From Dickeya undicola (lineage in GTDB: Bacteria; Pseudomonadota; Gammaproteobacteria; Enterobacterales; Enterobacteriaceae), in NCBI RefSeq assembly GCF_000784735.1, contig NZ_JSYG01000021.1:62001-126000 (forward strand): a DNA stretch of 64,000 nt, in the 5' to 3' direction. Numbering within the stretch: the first letter of the stretch is position 1; every line of letters starts with the position of its first letter. Below, in pieces: positions 18,136 to 27,261 of this stretch. Position numbers and translations under genes: made by a program. The notes beneath the pieces are model-generated. The model was not told the DNA's origin. It did not search any database and saw nothing but the letters and a program-made list of their open reading frames with translations.

Positions 18136-18316
18136 AATTTCCGGGAGAAATTTTTAACGTCGCGCAGCGACGGCCCGAAGGGTGGCGGCCAGGGATGGTC
18201 CGCCATAAAAAATTTCCGGGAGAAATTTTTAACGTCACACAGTGACGGCCCGAAGGGTGGCGACCAGGGATGGTCCGCCATAAAAAATTTCCGGGAGAAA
18301 TTTTCAACGTCGTGTA
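18136..18316. repeat. 75-bp tandem repeat, two full copies and a partial third
   Basis: Units start at 18136, 18211 and 18286 (the third breaks off at about 18316). Each begins AATTTCCGGGAGAAATTT, itself an inverted repeat, and carries a second hairpin. In copy 1 this hairpin is CGTCGC-GCA-GCGACG (18158-18172); in copy 2 it is CGTCAC-ACA-GTGACG (18233-18247), so a base change is compensated across the stem. The unit length divides by three, which leaves the minus strand open with a repeated 25-residue peptide, but no good start was seen. The array lies between yhhW and ryhB. Confidence 0.85.
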
Positions 18317-18358
18317 ACGCAAGATAATTAGGAAACCAGATTCCAAAAAATTCAGGAT

Positions 18359-18479
18359 AAAAAAAAGCCAGCACCCGAGCTGGCTAAGTAATACTGGAAG
18401 CAATGTGAGCAATGTCGTGCCTTCACAGCAAAACCGCGATGAGTCACAAGACTGGATTCATTTGGCTTTCCCGGAACGC
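18359..18479 (-). ncRNA. ryhB: RyhB iron-responsive small RNA
   Basis: RyhB pairs with mRNAs of iron-using proteins through Hfq when iron is scarce. The minus strand from 18420 reads GCACGACATTGCTCACATT, continuing through CCAGTATTACTTAGCCAGC, the conserved core of E. coli RyhB without visible change. The 3' end is the terminator AGCCAGC (18379-18385) / GCTGGCT (18366-18372) and eight T. The 5' part differs from E. coli. The start near 18479 is only inferred from the promoter, so the RNA could be shorter. The place, beside yhhW, agrees with the E. coli gntR-yhhW-yhhX-ryhB neighbourhood; yhhX is absent. Confidence 0.93.
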
Positions 18480-18481
18480 AT

Positions 18482-18500
18482 GGCAATAATAATCATTATC
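18482..18500 (-). promoter_or_regulatory. Fur box of ryhB
   Basis: GATAATGATTATTATTGCC on the minus strand matches the 19-bp Fur consensus at 16 positions. It overlaps the predicted ryhB promoter, which fits repression by Fe-Fur. Confidence 0.88.
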
Positions 18501-18515
18501 ATTTGCATCTGTAAA
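18486..18515 (-). promoter_or_regulatory. Predicted ryhB promoter
   Basis: On the minus strand TTTACA (18510-18515) and TATTAT (18486-18491) are 18 bp apart, and the Fur box covers the -10 element. Confidence 0.55.
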
Positions 18516-18660
18516 GCGTTTTTTCGTTCAATTCAAAGAAAAATCACACCGGAGAAGGGCAGCCCGCCTGACATTTTGGGTATCTGGCTACTGGTGTACG
18601 AGATTATTTTTTCAGAATCAAATGGTTAACATTTAACCATGTGTAATGCACGGGAATAGA

Positions 18661-18704
18661 AAAACGGCCGCCCTCTCCCGGAAAAAAACAGAAAGGGCGA
18701 CCCC
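18661..18704 (-). terminator. Probable terminator of glpABC
   Basis: On the minus strand CGCCCT and AGGGCG form a stem with a long loop, followed by GGCCGTTTTTC, directly after the glpC stop. The loop is unusually long, so efficiency is uncertain. Confidence 0.5.
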
Positions 18705-18715
18705 ACTCAACCCCT

Positions 18716-19918
18716 TTACGCTGACAGCGCTTTAGCCAGCAAGCTGAAGGGATGTTCGCAAGGTTTGCTGGTGGACATTTCAATCTGCCATTTGCAGGTT
18801 TCGCAATCCGTGATCACCAAATCGGCACCGCTCGCCTCAATCTGACGAAATAGCGGCGCACCAATGCCCTGCGAGGTATCGTAGTTTTCCTTCTTGAAGC
18901 CATAGGTTCCGGCGATGCCGCAACACTGGGAATCCAGCACCTGCAACTCCAGCCTTGGAATCCGCCGCAGCAGTTCGAGGGTATACGCGGTCCATCCCAT
19001 ACGCTCCAGATGGCAAGGAGTGTGATACACCACCCGCAGCGGCAAAGGCTGCAACGGCAGCGTCCGCCCCTGTTCCAGCAAGCGATAAAGGTGACGCGTC
19101 GCCAGCTCGATGCCATCGCGCACATGCTGGTTGTCCAACCCCAGCAGATGGGGATATTCATCGCGCAGCGTAAACGTGCAACTGGACGAGGTGGCGATGA
19201 CCGGCAGCCCCCGGCTGTTGATGGCGTCATCCAGCGAAGCCAGGTTGAAACGTGCCTGCTTGCGCGCCTTGTCGAGAAAACGGTTGGCGATCAGCGCCAC
19301 ACCGCAGCACTTCTCTTTGGTCAGCAACTGCACCCCGACCCCCATCGCGTTAAACACACGAATTAGATCACGCCCCAGTTGCGGGTGGTTGTAGTTGACG
19401 TAGCAGCCGTGGAAATAGGCTACCTGTTCGGCAAATTGCAACTGTTGTGCCGCCTGCTGGCGATACCAGCGACGGAAAGTACCGTGGGAATAGCGCGGCA
19501 ACTGGCGGCGATGGTCGATTTTCAACGCCTTATCCAGCAGTTGGCGCATCGGTTTTAACCCGGTGAGGGTGTTCACCAGCGGTGCAAACGGCGTGGCGAC
19601 AGAACCCATCAGATCCGTGTGGCTGAGGATGGCGTCACGCAGTGTCGGACGGTGCTGGCTATGGCTGGCTTTGGCGCGCTGGATGATGTCGCCGATGTGA
19701 ACATCCGACGGGCAGGCCACCTCGCACCGCTTGCAGTTGGTGCAATACTTTAGCGCTTCATCAAACAACGCCGGGTCTTTACGCCGCAGCCGTTCGCCAT
19801 CAGGCCCGGCCTGTTTCGGCCCCGGATAGAGCGGATTGACACGCGCCACCGGGCAGGCAGTGGTGCAGACGGTACATTTGATGCAGTTTTCGAAACTGGT
19901 GTCAGACCGGCTCATCAC
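18716..19918 (-). CDS. glpC: Anaerobic glycerol-3-phosphate dehydrogenase subunit C
   Basis: GlpC anchors the GlpAB dimer to the membrane and passes electrons to the quinone pool. The 400 residues fit the family. Two ferredoxin-type 4Fe-4S motifs lie at the N-terminus (CIKCTVCTTACPVARVNP and CTNCKRCEVACPSDV). Two CCG domains follow, with YFHGCYVNYNHP, EKCCGVALIANR, YHTPCHLERMG and DSQCCGIAGTYG. The start overlaps the glpB stop by four bases, in the operon order glpABC. Confidence 0.95.
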   Translation of the reverse strand: MMSRSDTSFENCIKCTVCTTACPVARVNPLYPGPKQAGPDGERLRRKDPALFDEALKYCTNCKRCEVACPSDVHIGDIIQRAKASHSQHRPTLRDAILSHTDLMGSVATPFAPLVNTLTGLKPMRQLLDKALKIDHRRQLPRYSHGTFRRWYRQQAAQQLQFAEQVAYFHGCYVNYNHPQLGRDLIRVFNAMGVGVQLLTKEKCCGVALIANRFLDKARKQARFNLASLDDAINSRGLPVIATSSSCTFTLRDEYPHLLGLDNQHVRDGIELATRHLYRLLEQGRTLPLQPLPLRVVYHTPCHLERMGWTAYTLELLRRIPRLELQVLDSQCCGIAGTYGFKKENYDTSQGIGAPLFRQIEASGADLVITDCETCKWQIEMSTSKPCEHPFSLLAKALSA

Positions 19919-21165
19919 GGATTCTCCCTTACGATCATTTCAGCGGCGTACAACGCGGTCAGCAGCGACACCCCGCCGCCGCATCCCTGACGCAACGGGT
20001 CATAGCCACGTAATACCGAACCAATCGCGTACAAACGGGGCTGGACACAGCCGCTGATAGCCGGGTGCAAGCCTTCATCCACGATAACGCCAAATTGCAG
20101 GTACGGCTGAGCGGCAAACAGGTTTGGCCGACTCCAGTCTTCATGCGCGGGCAGAAAATCCACATCCAGCCCGAACACCGGCTCCACCACCCGATCACGT
20201 TCGGCCACCAGGCCGTTACTGAAAAAACTGCCGCTTGCCAGTACCACGTGACCGGCACGCAGCGGTATCTCGCCGTGGCTGCGGGTATACAGCGCCACGC
20301 CGTCTTCTTGCAGTTGCGCTGACAATACCCGGTCACCTGGCATCAGGGTGCCGCCTGCGTGACGAAAACGCCCCAGCAATGCCTGATGCAATTGCATACC
20401 CGGCAACGACGGTGGCAACGTCGCCAGCAATCCCACCGGTTTGCCTAGCGCAACATTCAGCCGCGCCTGCGCATCCGGCCCGATGCAGGCGGGTAAGATC
20501 ACCGAGTCATTACCGTTCGAGAGCGTCAGCAGTTCTTCCGCTAACGCCGACACACCCGCCGGGGTATCCAGCACGCGGGCAAGATTGAGCGAGCGAAACT
20601 CGCTGGGGTTTTGCCGTAGTGTATCCAGCAACGGCAAGTGCAGGTCGTCGGCGCGGGCGGCAATCCCCTGCGCTTGCAGTTCTCCCGCGACCAGTCGGGA
20701 TTGAAAATCCATAAAGCCGTCGATACCGGCAACCAGCGGCTGGCTCCATGTTGGTGATCCCGGCAAGCCGCGCGTCACACTATCCGACGGGCTCAGCCAG
20801 CACGGATGCCATTTGCCCAATGGCGTAAGGTGCTGATGATGGCTTGCGCTTTCCCCCCGCAGCCACAAGCCGCAACGGGCCAACAGCGCTTGTGCATCCG
20901 GTGCCAACTGGCTGACACGCGCCTTACCCATCAGAGTGTAAGGATGGTGCGGTGCCTGCGCCGCCAGTGCATCCAGCGCGGCTAACGGTTGGTCGACCGC
21001 GGTGCCGTCCGGCAGGGTCGCCAGCAGATCCAGCGCGCCGGAGGCAAAGGTCAACGCACTTTGCCCAACGCTCACTACAGCACAGCGTTTACCCTGCTCC
21101 TGCAGACGAATGCCGCAGGCTAACCCCGCCAGCCCGCCGCCAATGATCACCACGTCATAACGCAT
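19915..21165 (-). CDS. glpB: Anaerobic glycerol-3-phosphate dehydrogenase subunit B
   Basis: GlpB is an FMN/FAD-binding flavoprotein that works with GlpA. The 416 residues begin with a dinucleotide-binding fold (MRYDVVIIGGGLAGLACGIRLQEQGKRCAVV), and the C-terminal end carries GGGVSLLTALYAAEMIV. E. coli GlpB has 419 residues. The gene overlaps the glpA end by 11 bases and the glpC start by four, so the three subunits are likely made in step. Confidence 0.94.
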   Translation of the reverse strand: MRYDVVIIGGGLAGLACGIRLQEQGKRCAVVSVGQSALTFASGALDLLATLPDGTAVDQPLAALDALAAQAPHHPYTLMGKARVSQLAPDAQALLARCGLWLRGESASHHQHLTPLGKWHPCWLSPSDSVTRGLPGSPTWSQPLVAGIDGFMDFQSRLVAGELQAQGIAARADDLHLPLLDTLRQNPSEFRSLNLARVLDTPAGVSALAEELLTLSNGNDSVILPACIGPDAQARLNVALGKPVGLLATLPPSLPGMQLHQALLGRFRHAGGTLMPGDRVLSAQLQEDGVALYTRSHGEIPLRAGHVVLASGSFFSNGLVAERDRVVEPVFGLDVDFLPAHEDWSRPNLFAAQPYLQFGVIVDEGLHPAISGCVQPRLYAIGSVLRGYDPLRQGCGGGVSLLTALYAAEMIVRENP

Positions 21166-22798
21166 CGCTGTTCTCCTGCTCCCGGCTTTCGGTCAGCCCG
21201 CACAACCCCTGATAAATCCAGCTGGTAAATTCGCTTTCCCGCAACGTATGCCCCCACGCGATAGGCCGCATACCTTTCCAGCGCTCGTTGAGAAACTGGC
21301 TCAGTTGCGACACTGCCTGATGCGGTGTGGACTGCCCCAGTCGGCACAACAGACCGGCCGCGCGACAGGCGCACAATTCGCCCTGACACGTCCCCATTCC
21401 GACGCGAGTACGGCGGCGCAGGTCAGTCAGGTTGTTGACCTGCAGCGACTCCACCGCATAACGCACCTCGCCCGCCGTCACCGCTTCGCATTCGCACACC
21501 AGGCTGCTGTCGACCCGTTGGCCGGACACCAGTGGCGCGGCGCGATGCCCGTGGCGATAAATCGCAGAACCGCGTAACGGTGCCGACAGCGACGATGCAA
21601 CCTGCGGCTTGTCCGGATTCGGTGTTTCCGACCCCGGCAACGGTCGTGATGCGGTGGTGCATTCGGCCCGATGGCCGAGTTTTTCACATACTTTGTTCGT
21701 TACCCATTCCGCCATCAGCCGGTAGGTCATCAGCTTGCCGCCGGTGATGGTGAGAAATCCTTCCAGCCCATCGCGGCTGGCATGGTCCAGCAGCACAATG
21801 CCGCGGCTGACGCTGCGCCCGGACGGGTCGTTGTCGCTCGCCACCAGCGGCCGCACCCCGGCATAGGCACGAAGAATACGGGTTTGCGCCAGTTGTGGGG
21901 CCAGCAGGCTGCCTTCACGGATCAGCGTATCGACCTCCGCCGGGGTAACGGTCATGTTGTCTACCTGGTCATAGTCGATGCGGGTCGAGGTGGTGCCAAT
22001 TAACGAAATAGTGTCGCCCGGCACCAGAATGTCGGCATCCGCCGGTTTACGACAGCGGTTGATCACCCGGTTGTTGATACGGTGACCCAGAATCAGCAGC
22101 GCACCCTTGGCCGGAAACATGCGCACGGTAAGATCGGCGTACTCAGCAATGCGCTGCCCCCAGATGCCGCCCGCGTTCACCACTATCTGCGCATAAATTT
22201 CGCTGGCGACCTGGCGTTTGTGGTCGAAAACGCGCACGCCGACAACGCGGTCGCCCAGGCGAATCAACCCGATCACTTCATGGTAGGTCAGCACTTCCGC
22301 GCCATGTTCGCAGGCGTCGATCATATTGGCGGCGGTCAGCCGGAACGGATCCACAGTACCGTCCGGCACCCGTACCGCGCCGATCAAGTCCGGATTGGCA
22401 GCCGGTTCCAGCCGTAGCGCCTCCTGCGGGTCGATCGCCTGCGCCAGGATCCCCGCCTGTCGGCAGGCGGTGACAAACGTCGCCTGATAGTCGAGGTCAT
22501 CTTGCGGTAGCGTCAGAAACAGGCCGTCGGTTGGCTCAATACAGTGGCGGGCGATGCGCCGCAAGATCTGGTTTTCTTCAATGCATTCGCGGGCGGACTC
22601 CGCATCAGTGACCGCATAGCGCGCCCCGCTGTGCAACAACCCATGATTCCGACCGGTGGCACCCGTGGCGATGTCATGCCGTTCCAGCAGCAGACACCGC
22701 AAACCACGCAATGCGCAGTCGCGAGCGGTCCCCGCACCGGTAGCACCACCACCGATAATCACCACATCCGTTTCACGTCGCAAACCGTTGTTCGCCAT
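21155..22798 (-). CDS. glpA: Anaerobic glycerol-3-phosphate dehydrogenase subunit A
   Basis: GlpA is the catalytic FAD subunit that oxidises sn-glycerol-3-phosphate to dihydroxyacetone phosphate during anaerobic growth. The 547 residues (E. coli 542) start with TDVVIIGGGATGAGTARDCALRG, the FAD fold. The C-terminal part holds a BFD-like [2Fe-2S] segment with CECEAVTAGEV and RRRTRVGMGTCQGELCACR. It is divergent from glpT, with shared control sites between them. Confidence 0.96.
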   Translation of the reverse strand: MANNGLRRETDVVIIGGGATGAGTARDCALRGLRCLLLERHDIATGATGRNHGLLHSGARYAVTDAESARECIEENQILRRIARHCIEPTDGLFLTLPQDDLDYQATFVTACRQAGILAQAIDPQEALRLEPAANPDLIGAVRVPDGTVDPFRLTAANMIDACEHGAEVLTYHEVIGLIRLGDRVVGVRVFDHKRQVASEIYAQIVVNAGGIWGQRIAEYADLTVRMFPAKGALLILGHRINNRVINRCRKPADADILVPGDTISLIGTTSTRIDYDQVDNMTVTPAEVDTLIREGSLLAPQLAQTRILRAYAGVRPLVASDNDPSGRSVSRGIVLLDHASRDGLEGFLTITGGKLMTYRLMAEWVTNKVCEKLGHRAECTTASRPLPGSETPNPDKPQVASSLSAPLRGSAIYRHGHRAAPLVSGQRVDSSLVCECEAVTAGEVRYAVESLQVNNLTDLRRRTRVGMGTCQGELCACRAAGLLCRLGQSTPHQAVSQLSQFLNERWKGMRPIAWGHTLRESEFTSWIYQGLCGLTESREQENSDAL

Positions 22799-23098
22799 TA
22801 CCGCCCTACCTCAATCCGGATCATGTCTCTCTATAGTGGGACATAAATCGCCGCTGCAATGATTGATAAAGAACAAAAACACTCAAAAAACGAAAACAAT
22901 ACGATAACGAGACGGCAAATATGTGACTCAAATCACTCAGAAATGAAAAATGGTTATTTCATTTGTGTTATTCACCACTCAAAATGACCCACCTCGTCAT
23001 AAAAGTGTAACAATTGCGCGTTTACTCACACAGAACACCACGCGCATTCGCTACGCTGGCGAGCGTTATAGAACATAACTATCGGGGATCGTTTATTT
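22799..23098. promoter_or_regulatory. glpABC / glpT divergent control region with CRP and FNR-like sites
   Basis: TGTGACTCAAATCACT at 22922-22937 matches the CRP core with one mismatch. TTGATAAAGAACAA at 22863-22876 matches the FNR site TTGAT-N4-ATCAA with one mismatch, and lies about 65 bp before glpA, which fits anaerobic induction. GlpR operators are expected here, but I could not name one with confidence. Confidence 0.6.
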
Positions 23099-24448
23099 AT
23101 GCTGAGTATTTTTAAGCCTGCGACACATCGTCCGCGCGTAGAGGAACATCGGGTGGATCCGCTCTACCGTCGTCTGCGCTGGCAAATATTTCTGGGGATC
23201 TTTTTTGGCTACGCCGCCTACTACCTGGTCAGAAAGAACTTCGCGCTGGCGATGCCTTATCTGGTCGAACAGGGGTTCTCAAAAGGTGATCTGGGTTTTG
23301 CGCTGTCCGGCATTTCCATCGCCTACGGGTTTTCCAAATTCATCATGGGTTCGGTGTCTGACCGTTCCAACCCGCGTGTCTTCCTGCCCGCAGGGCTGAT
23401 TCTGGCGGCAGCGGTGATGCTGTTTATGGGCTTCGTGCCCTGGGCAACGTCCAGCATCATGGTGATGTTCGTATTGCTGTTCATCTGTGGCTGGTTCCAG
23501 GGTATGGGTTGGCCGCCGTGTGGCCGCACCATGGTGCACTGGTGGTCGCAGAAAGAACGCGGCGGCATCGTCTCCGTCTGGAACTGCGCCCATAACGTGG
23601 GCGGCGGTATTCCACCGCTGCTATTCCTGCTGGGGATGGCCTGGTTCCATGACTGGAAAGCCGCACTCTATATGCCCGCGTTCGCCGCCATTCTGGTGGC
23701 GCTGTTCGCCTTTGCCATGATGCGCGACACACCGCAGTCCTGCGGTTTACCGCCGATCGAAGAATACAAAAACGATTATCCGGTGGACTACAGCGAGAAA
23801 GATGAGCAGGAGCTGACCGCCAAAGAAATCTTCATGCAGTACGTATTCCCCAACAAACTGTTGTGGTACATCGCCTTTGCCAATGTGTTTGTTTACCTGC
23901 TGCGTTACGGCATTCTCGACTGGTCACCGACCTATCTCAAAGAAGTGAAGCACTTCGCGCTGGATAAGTCTTCGCTGGCCTATTTCCTGTATGAATACGC
24001 CGGTATTCCGGGCACGCTGTTGTGCGGCTGGATGTCCGACAAGGTGTTCAAGGGCAACCGCGGTGCCACCGGTGTGTTCTTTATGAGCCTGGTAACCATC
24101 GCCACCATCGTGTACTGGCTGAACCCGGCAGGCAACCCCGGCGTGGACATGATCTGCATGATCGTCATCGGCTTTTTGATCTACGGCCCGGTGATGTTGA
24201 TCGGTCTACATGCGCTGGAACTGGCACCGAAGAAAGCCGCTGGTACAGCTGCCGGTTTCACCGGCCTGTTCGGTTATCTGGGCGGCTCGGTGGCCGCCAG
24301 CGCCATCGTCGGCTACACCGTGGATTACTTCGGCTGGAACGGCGGTTTCCTGGTGATGATCAGCGGTAGCGTACTGGCGGTACTGTTGCTGATCCTGACC
24401 ATGATCAACGAGAAGAAACACAAAGCAGAACTGGCACAACGCGCCTGA
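23099..24448 (+). CDS. glpT: Glycerol-3-phosphate:phosphate antiporter GlpT
   Basis: An inner-membrane MFS transporter of the organophosphate:phosphate antiporter family, with 12 membrane segments and 449 residues (E. coli 452). Family marks: [25 protein letters not shown], where the arginines bind phosphate, then [17 protein letters not shown] and [16 protein letters not shown]. It imports glycerol-3-phosphate and also fosfomycin. In E. coli the periplasmic phosphodiesterase gene glpQ follows; here it is missing and yigL comes next. Confidence 0.96.
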   Translation: MLSIFKPATHRPRVEEHRVDPLYRRLRWQIFLGIFFGYAAYYLVRKNFALAMPYLVEQGFSKGDLGFALSGISIAYGFSKFIMGSVSDRSNPRVFLPAGLILAAAVMLFMGFVPWATSSIMVMFVLLFICGWFQGMGWPPCGRTMVHWWSQKERGGIVSVWNCAHNVGGGIPPLLFLLGMAWFHDWKAALYMPAFAAILVALFAFAMMRDTPQSCGLPPIEEYKNDYPVDYSEKDEQELTAKEIFMQYVFPNKLLWYIAFANVFVYLLRYGILDWSPTYLKEVKHFALDKSSLAYFLYEYAGIPGTLLCGWMSDKVFKGNRGATGVFFMSLVTIATIVYWLNPAGNPGVDMICMIVIGFLIYGPVMLIGLHALELAPKKAAGTAAGFTGLFGYLGGSVAASAIVGYTVDYFGWNGGFLVMISGSVLAVLLLILTMINEKKHKAELAQRA

Positions 24449-24459
24449 TTTTGTCTGCC

Positions 24460-24490
24460 TTTTCACCCCGCCAGTCTGGCGGGGTGAAAA
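24460..24490. terminator. Bidirectional terminator between glpT and yigL
   Basis: TTTTCACCCCGCCA / TGGCGGGGTGAAAA (24460-24473 and 24477-24490) form a perfect 14-bp stem with loop GTC, flanked by T and A runs. Confidence 0.9.
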
Positions 24491-24590
24491 GGCCACGGCC
24501 AACACGTCACCCCGCGCCGCCTTGCTTTATCTCACTGGCCAATCTACCGAAAAATGGGGCATCGCCCACCTTCACCGCCACAGGCAGCAT

Positions 24591-25388
24591 TCAGAGATAA
24601 AGACGACGCAGGTATTTTGGCACAGCTTGTTCAATGTTGGTGCCAATCACCTCGTTGTTCGGCAGCATATCCTTCAGCCGCTGGTGGGCATTGCTCATGA
24701 TGCAGCCTTTTCCCGCCATCGACAGCATTTCATAGTCGTTCATGCCGTCGCCGAAGGCGATACAGTCTTTGATGGTATGGCCGAGGATTTTGGCGACCTG
24801 CTCCAGCGCGTGGCCTTTGGATACACCGCCCGCCATCACTTCCAGGCAGCTCAGGGTGGAAAAGCTGACGTTCACCCGGTCGCCCCAGCGCGCGTTAAGC
24901 GCTTCTTCCAGCGGCAGCAGCTTGTCGTGATCTTCACAGGTGAAAAACACTTTGCCAACGCCGTCCGTGCCCAGCGTGTCCGGGTCGAACAGTTTGTAGC
25001 GGAACACCGTCTCGGTAAAAAAGCGTTCTTCCTCAGGGCGGGAACGGCACAGGAACCACTCATCATCGCGATAAACATGAGTCATGATTTCCGGGTGGTG
25101 ATACACCATGCCGAACAGATCGTGGGCGATGTCGCGGTCCAGATTGTGACTGAAAATCAGCTCGCCGTCGGTGTTATGCACCCGTGCGCCGTTAGACGTG
25201 ATCATGTAAGCGCTGATCGCCAGATTATCGCGGATCTGCGCCACATCCATATGGTGACGCCCGGTGGCGAACACAAAATGGATGCCCTGTTCCGTCATCA
25301 GACGCAGGGTTTCTTTGGCATAGGGTGACAGGGTGTGATCGGGTGACAGTAGGGTGCCATCCAAATCGGAAGCAACAATCGGGTACAT
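24591..25388 (-). CDS. yigL: HAD-family sugar phosphatase YigL
   Basis: The 265 residues match E. coli YigL (266), a Cof-type HAD phosphatase that acts on pyridoxal phosphate and sugar phosphates and takes part in relief of glucose-phosphate stress. HAD motif I is IVASDLDGTLLSPDH, motif II lies in FVFATGRHH, and motif IV is AFGDGMNDYEML. I chose the ATG at 25388 because the conserved N-terminus MYPIVASDLDG starts there; the longer open frame to 25790 reads through the pldB end. It follows pldB as in E. coli. Confidence 0.93.
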   Translation of the reverse strand: MYPIVASDLDGTLLSPDHTLSPYAKETLRLMTEQGIHFVFATGRHHMDVAQIRDNLAISAYMITSNGARVHNTDGELIFSHNLDRDIAHDLFGMVYHHPEIMTHVYRDDEWFLCRSRPEEERFFTETVFRYKLFDPDTLGTDGVGKVFFTCEDHDKLLPLEEALNARWGDRVNVSFSTLSCLEVMAGGVSKGHALEQVAKILGHTIKDCIAFGDGMNDYEMLSMAGKGCIMSNAHQRLKDMLPNNEVIGTNIEQAVPKYLRRLYL

Positions 25389-25440
25389 ATGTTGAAATCC
25401 AACCTCCGCTGGTGCCGGGCGGCCTGGCCGCACAGACGTA

Positions 25441-26433
25441 TTAATGATAATCGTTGAAATGTCGCAAAATTCGCCCGAAGGCCTCGGCCCGCATCGCATC
25501 CTTTTCCGACAGAATGTCGTGGCGAGCACCGCGAATGACATAAGGGCGACCATCCGCACAAGGGTGGCCTGCCGCCGCCAGCGCCTGACAAAAAGCGTCC
25601 TGACAGTGGTTGTCCACCACCTTTTCCTCTTCCGCTTGCAGCAGCAGCAATGGTGTGGTGATCGCCGGTGCCTGTTGCAGTAGTTGAGTTTCCACCTGTA
25701 ACGCTTCCCGCACCCAATGATAGGTCGGGCCGCCGATGCGCAAATCTGGGTCGTCAGCATAAAAACGCACGTGGCGACGATAGCGCGCATGGCTGTGGGT
25801 CAGCACATTGACCATAAACGGCAACGGACGCCATTGGCTGGTGCCGATGGCGTAATAGTCCCGTACTGCCGGGCAGCGCTCAGCGCCGTCCAGAATACGC
25901 CAGGCCAACCAGCGCGGCATCGGCAGCAGAATGCCGCACATCGGCGCACAAAACGCGACCGCATCGAATGCCTGCGGCTGACGCGCCAGAAACTGCGCCA
26001 GAATGGCACCGCCCATCGAATGGGCTAGCGCAAACCGTTTGGTATAGTGCGCAGGAGCCACCTGCTGCTGCCATAACGTCGCCACGTCGGCCACATAATC
26101 GCCAAAGCGCTTAACATGCCCGCGATGGCTGTCTTTCAACAACCGGCCGGAGCGCCCCTGCCCACGGTGGTCCATCATCAACACATCGTAACCGCACTGA
26201 AACAGGTCATAGGCCGTCTCGGCATATTTCACGTAACTGTCAGTGCGGCCGGGCAACACCACCACCAGATGCGAGTGCGACGGTGAGGTAAAACGCACGA
26301 AACGAATCGGCACATCATCCACACCGATGAACATCCCTTCCTGACGCTGCCGCCAGAAATCCAGTAACGGCCCGGTAGCGAATGCAGCGTACTGCCATTC
26401 CCTGGTCAGCAGGCACTCCGGATACGGATTCAT
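25441..26433 (-). CDS. pldB: Lysophospholipase L2
   Basis: An alpha/beta hydrolase that cleaves lysophospholipids at the inner membrane. The 330 residues compare with 340 in E. coli. The nucleophile elbow is FALAHSMGGAIL, the HG-type region is VVVLPGRTDSYVKYAETAYDLFQCGYDVLMMDHRGQGRSGR (in part), and the C-terminal catalytic histidine is in GARHDIL. I chose the ATG at 26433, preceded by GGGAG. It is divergent from rhtB, the same order as E. coli. Confidence 0.92.
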   Translation of the reverse strand: MNPYPECLLTREWQYAAFATGPLLDFWRQRQEGMFIGVDDVPIRFVRFTSPSHSHLVVVLPGRTDSYVKYAETAYDLFQCGYDVLMMDHRGQGRSGRLLKDSHRGHVKRFGDYVADVATLWQQQVAPAHYTKRFALAHSMGGAILAQFLARQPQAFDAVAFCAPMCGILLPMPRWLAWRILDGAERCPAVRDYYAIGTSQWRPLPFMVNVLTHSHARYRRHVRFYADDPDLRIGGPTYHWVREALQVETQLLQQAPAITTPLLLLQAEEEKVVDNHCQDAFCQALAAAGHPCADGRPYVIRGARHDILSEKDAMRAEAFGRILRHFNDYH

Positions 26434-26546
26434 CAGGTTCTCCCGAGGTAAATCGTGCCGAATAGATTGATTTTTGTGAGCTATAGCACAAAGACGGGCA
26501 TTGGCGTATTGTGGCATAAAAAACCGCAATCAGGGAGCATTCAGCC

Positions 26547-27167
26547 ATGACCCAGGACTGGTGGTTAACCTACCTCGTCACCACATTAATTCTGAGCCTG
26601 TCGCCCGGCTCCGGTGCCATCAACACCATGAGCACCAGTATCAGCCACGGTTACCGCGGCGCGGTAGCCTCCATCGCCGGGTTGCAATTGGGTCTGACTA
26701 TTCACATCGTCCTGGTCGGGATCGGCCTCGGTGCGCTGTTATCGCAGTCGGTGCTGGCCTTCGATATGCTGAAATGGTTTGGTGCCGCTTACCTGATCTG
26801 GCTTGGCATCCAGCAATGGCGCAGCGCCGGTTCGCTGGACCTGCAAACGCTGGCTAACAGTATGCCGCGTCGTCGTTTGTTCAAACGGGCGATTCTGGTC
26901 AACCTGACCAACCCGAAAAGCATCGTGTTTCTGGCCGCGCTGTTCCCACAGTTTATTATCCCGCATCAGCCCCAGGCGATGCAGTATCTGGTGCTGGGCG
27001 TCACCACCGTCGTGGTCGACATCATCGTGATGATTGGCTACGCCATGCTGGCGCGGCGCATCGCGCTGTGGCTGAAAGGCCCGCGTCAGCTCAAACAACT
27101 GAACCGCACCTTCGGTTCGCTGTTCATGCTGGTCGGCGCGCTGCTGGCAACAGCCCGCAAAGCTTAA
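26547..27167 (+). CDS. rhtB: Homoserine/homoserine lactone exporter RhtB
   Basis: A 206-residue LysE-family exporter with about six membrane segments and the family start [32 protein letters not shown]. coli RhtB, also 206 residues, lies between pldB and rhtC. GGGAG at about 26533 supports the start. In this genome an HPP/tetR pair separates it from rhtC. Confidence 0.92.
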   Translation: MTQDWWLTYLVTTLILSLSPGSGAINTMSTSISHGYRGAVASIAGLQLGLTIHIVLVGIGLGALLSQSVLAFDMLKWFGAAYLIWLGIQQWRSAGSLDLQTLANSMPRRRLFKRAILVNLTNPKSIVFLAALFPQFIIPHQPQAMQYLVLGVTTVVVDIIVMIGYAMLARRIALWLKGPRQLKQLNRTFGSLFMLVGALLATARKA

Positions 27168-27180
27168 ATCTGAACGTGTT

Positions 27181-27208
27181 ACCGCTCGCAGCAAGCTTGG
27201 CGAGCGGT
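27181..27208 (+). terminator. Inverted repeat after rhtB
   Basis: ACCGCTCG (27181-27188) and CGAGCGGT (27201-27208) form a stem just after the rhtB stop. A weak T stretch follows about ten bases later. Confidence 0.5.
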
Positions 27209-27261
27209 ACAAATGGATTTTTCCGATAGCCGCCCCTCGCCACCGGAATCTCTCCACGAAC

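Noticed and set aside
18077-18412. Minus-strand frames through the 75-bp repeats, as a repeat protein
   Set aside because: The frame is open only because the unit is a multiple of three; there is no good start signal, and the compensated hairpin points to structure rather than coding.
18405-18629. 74-codon plus-strand frame between yhhW and glpC
   Set aside because: It lies antisense to ryhB and its Fur box, has no ribosome site and resembles no protein known to me.
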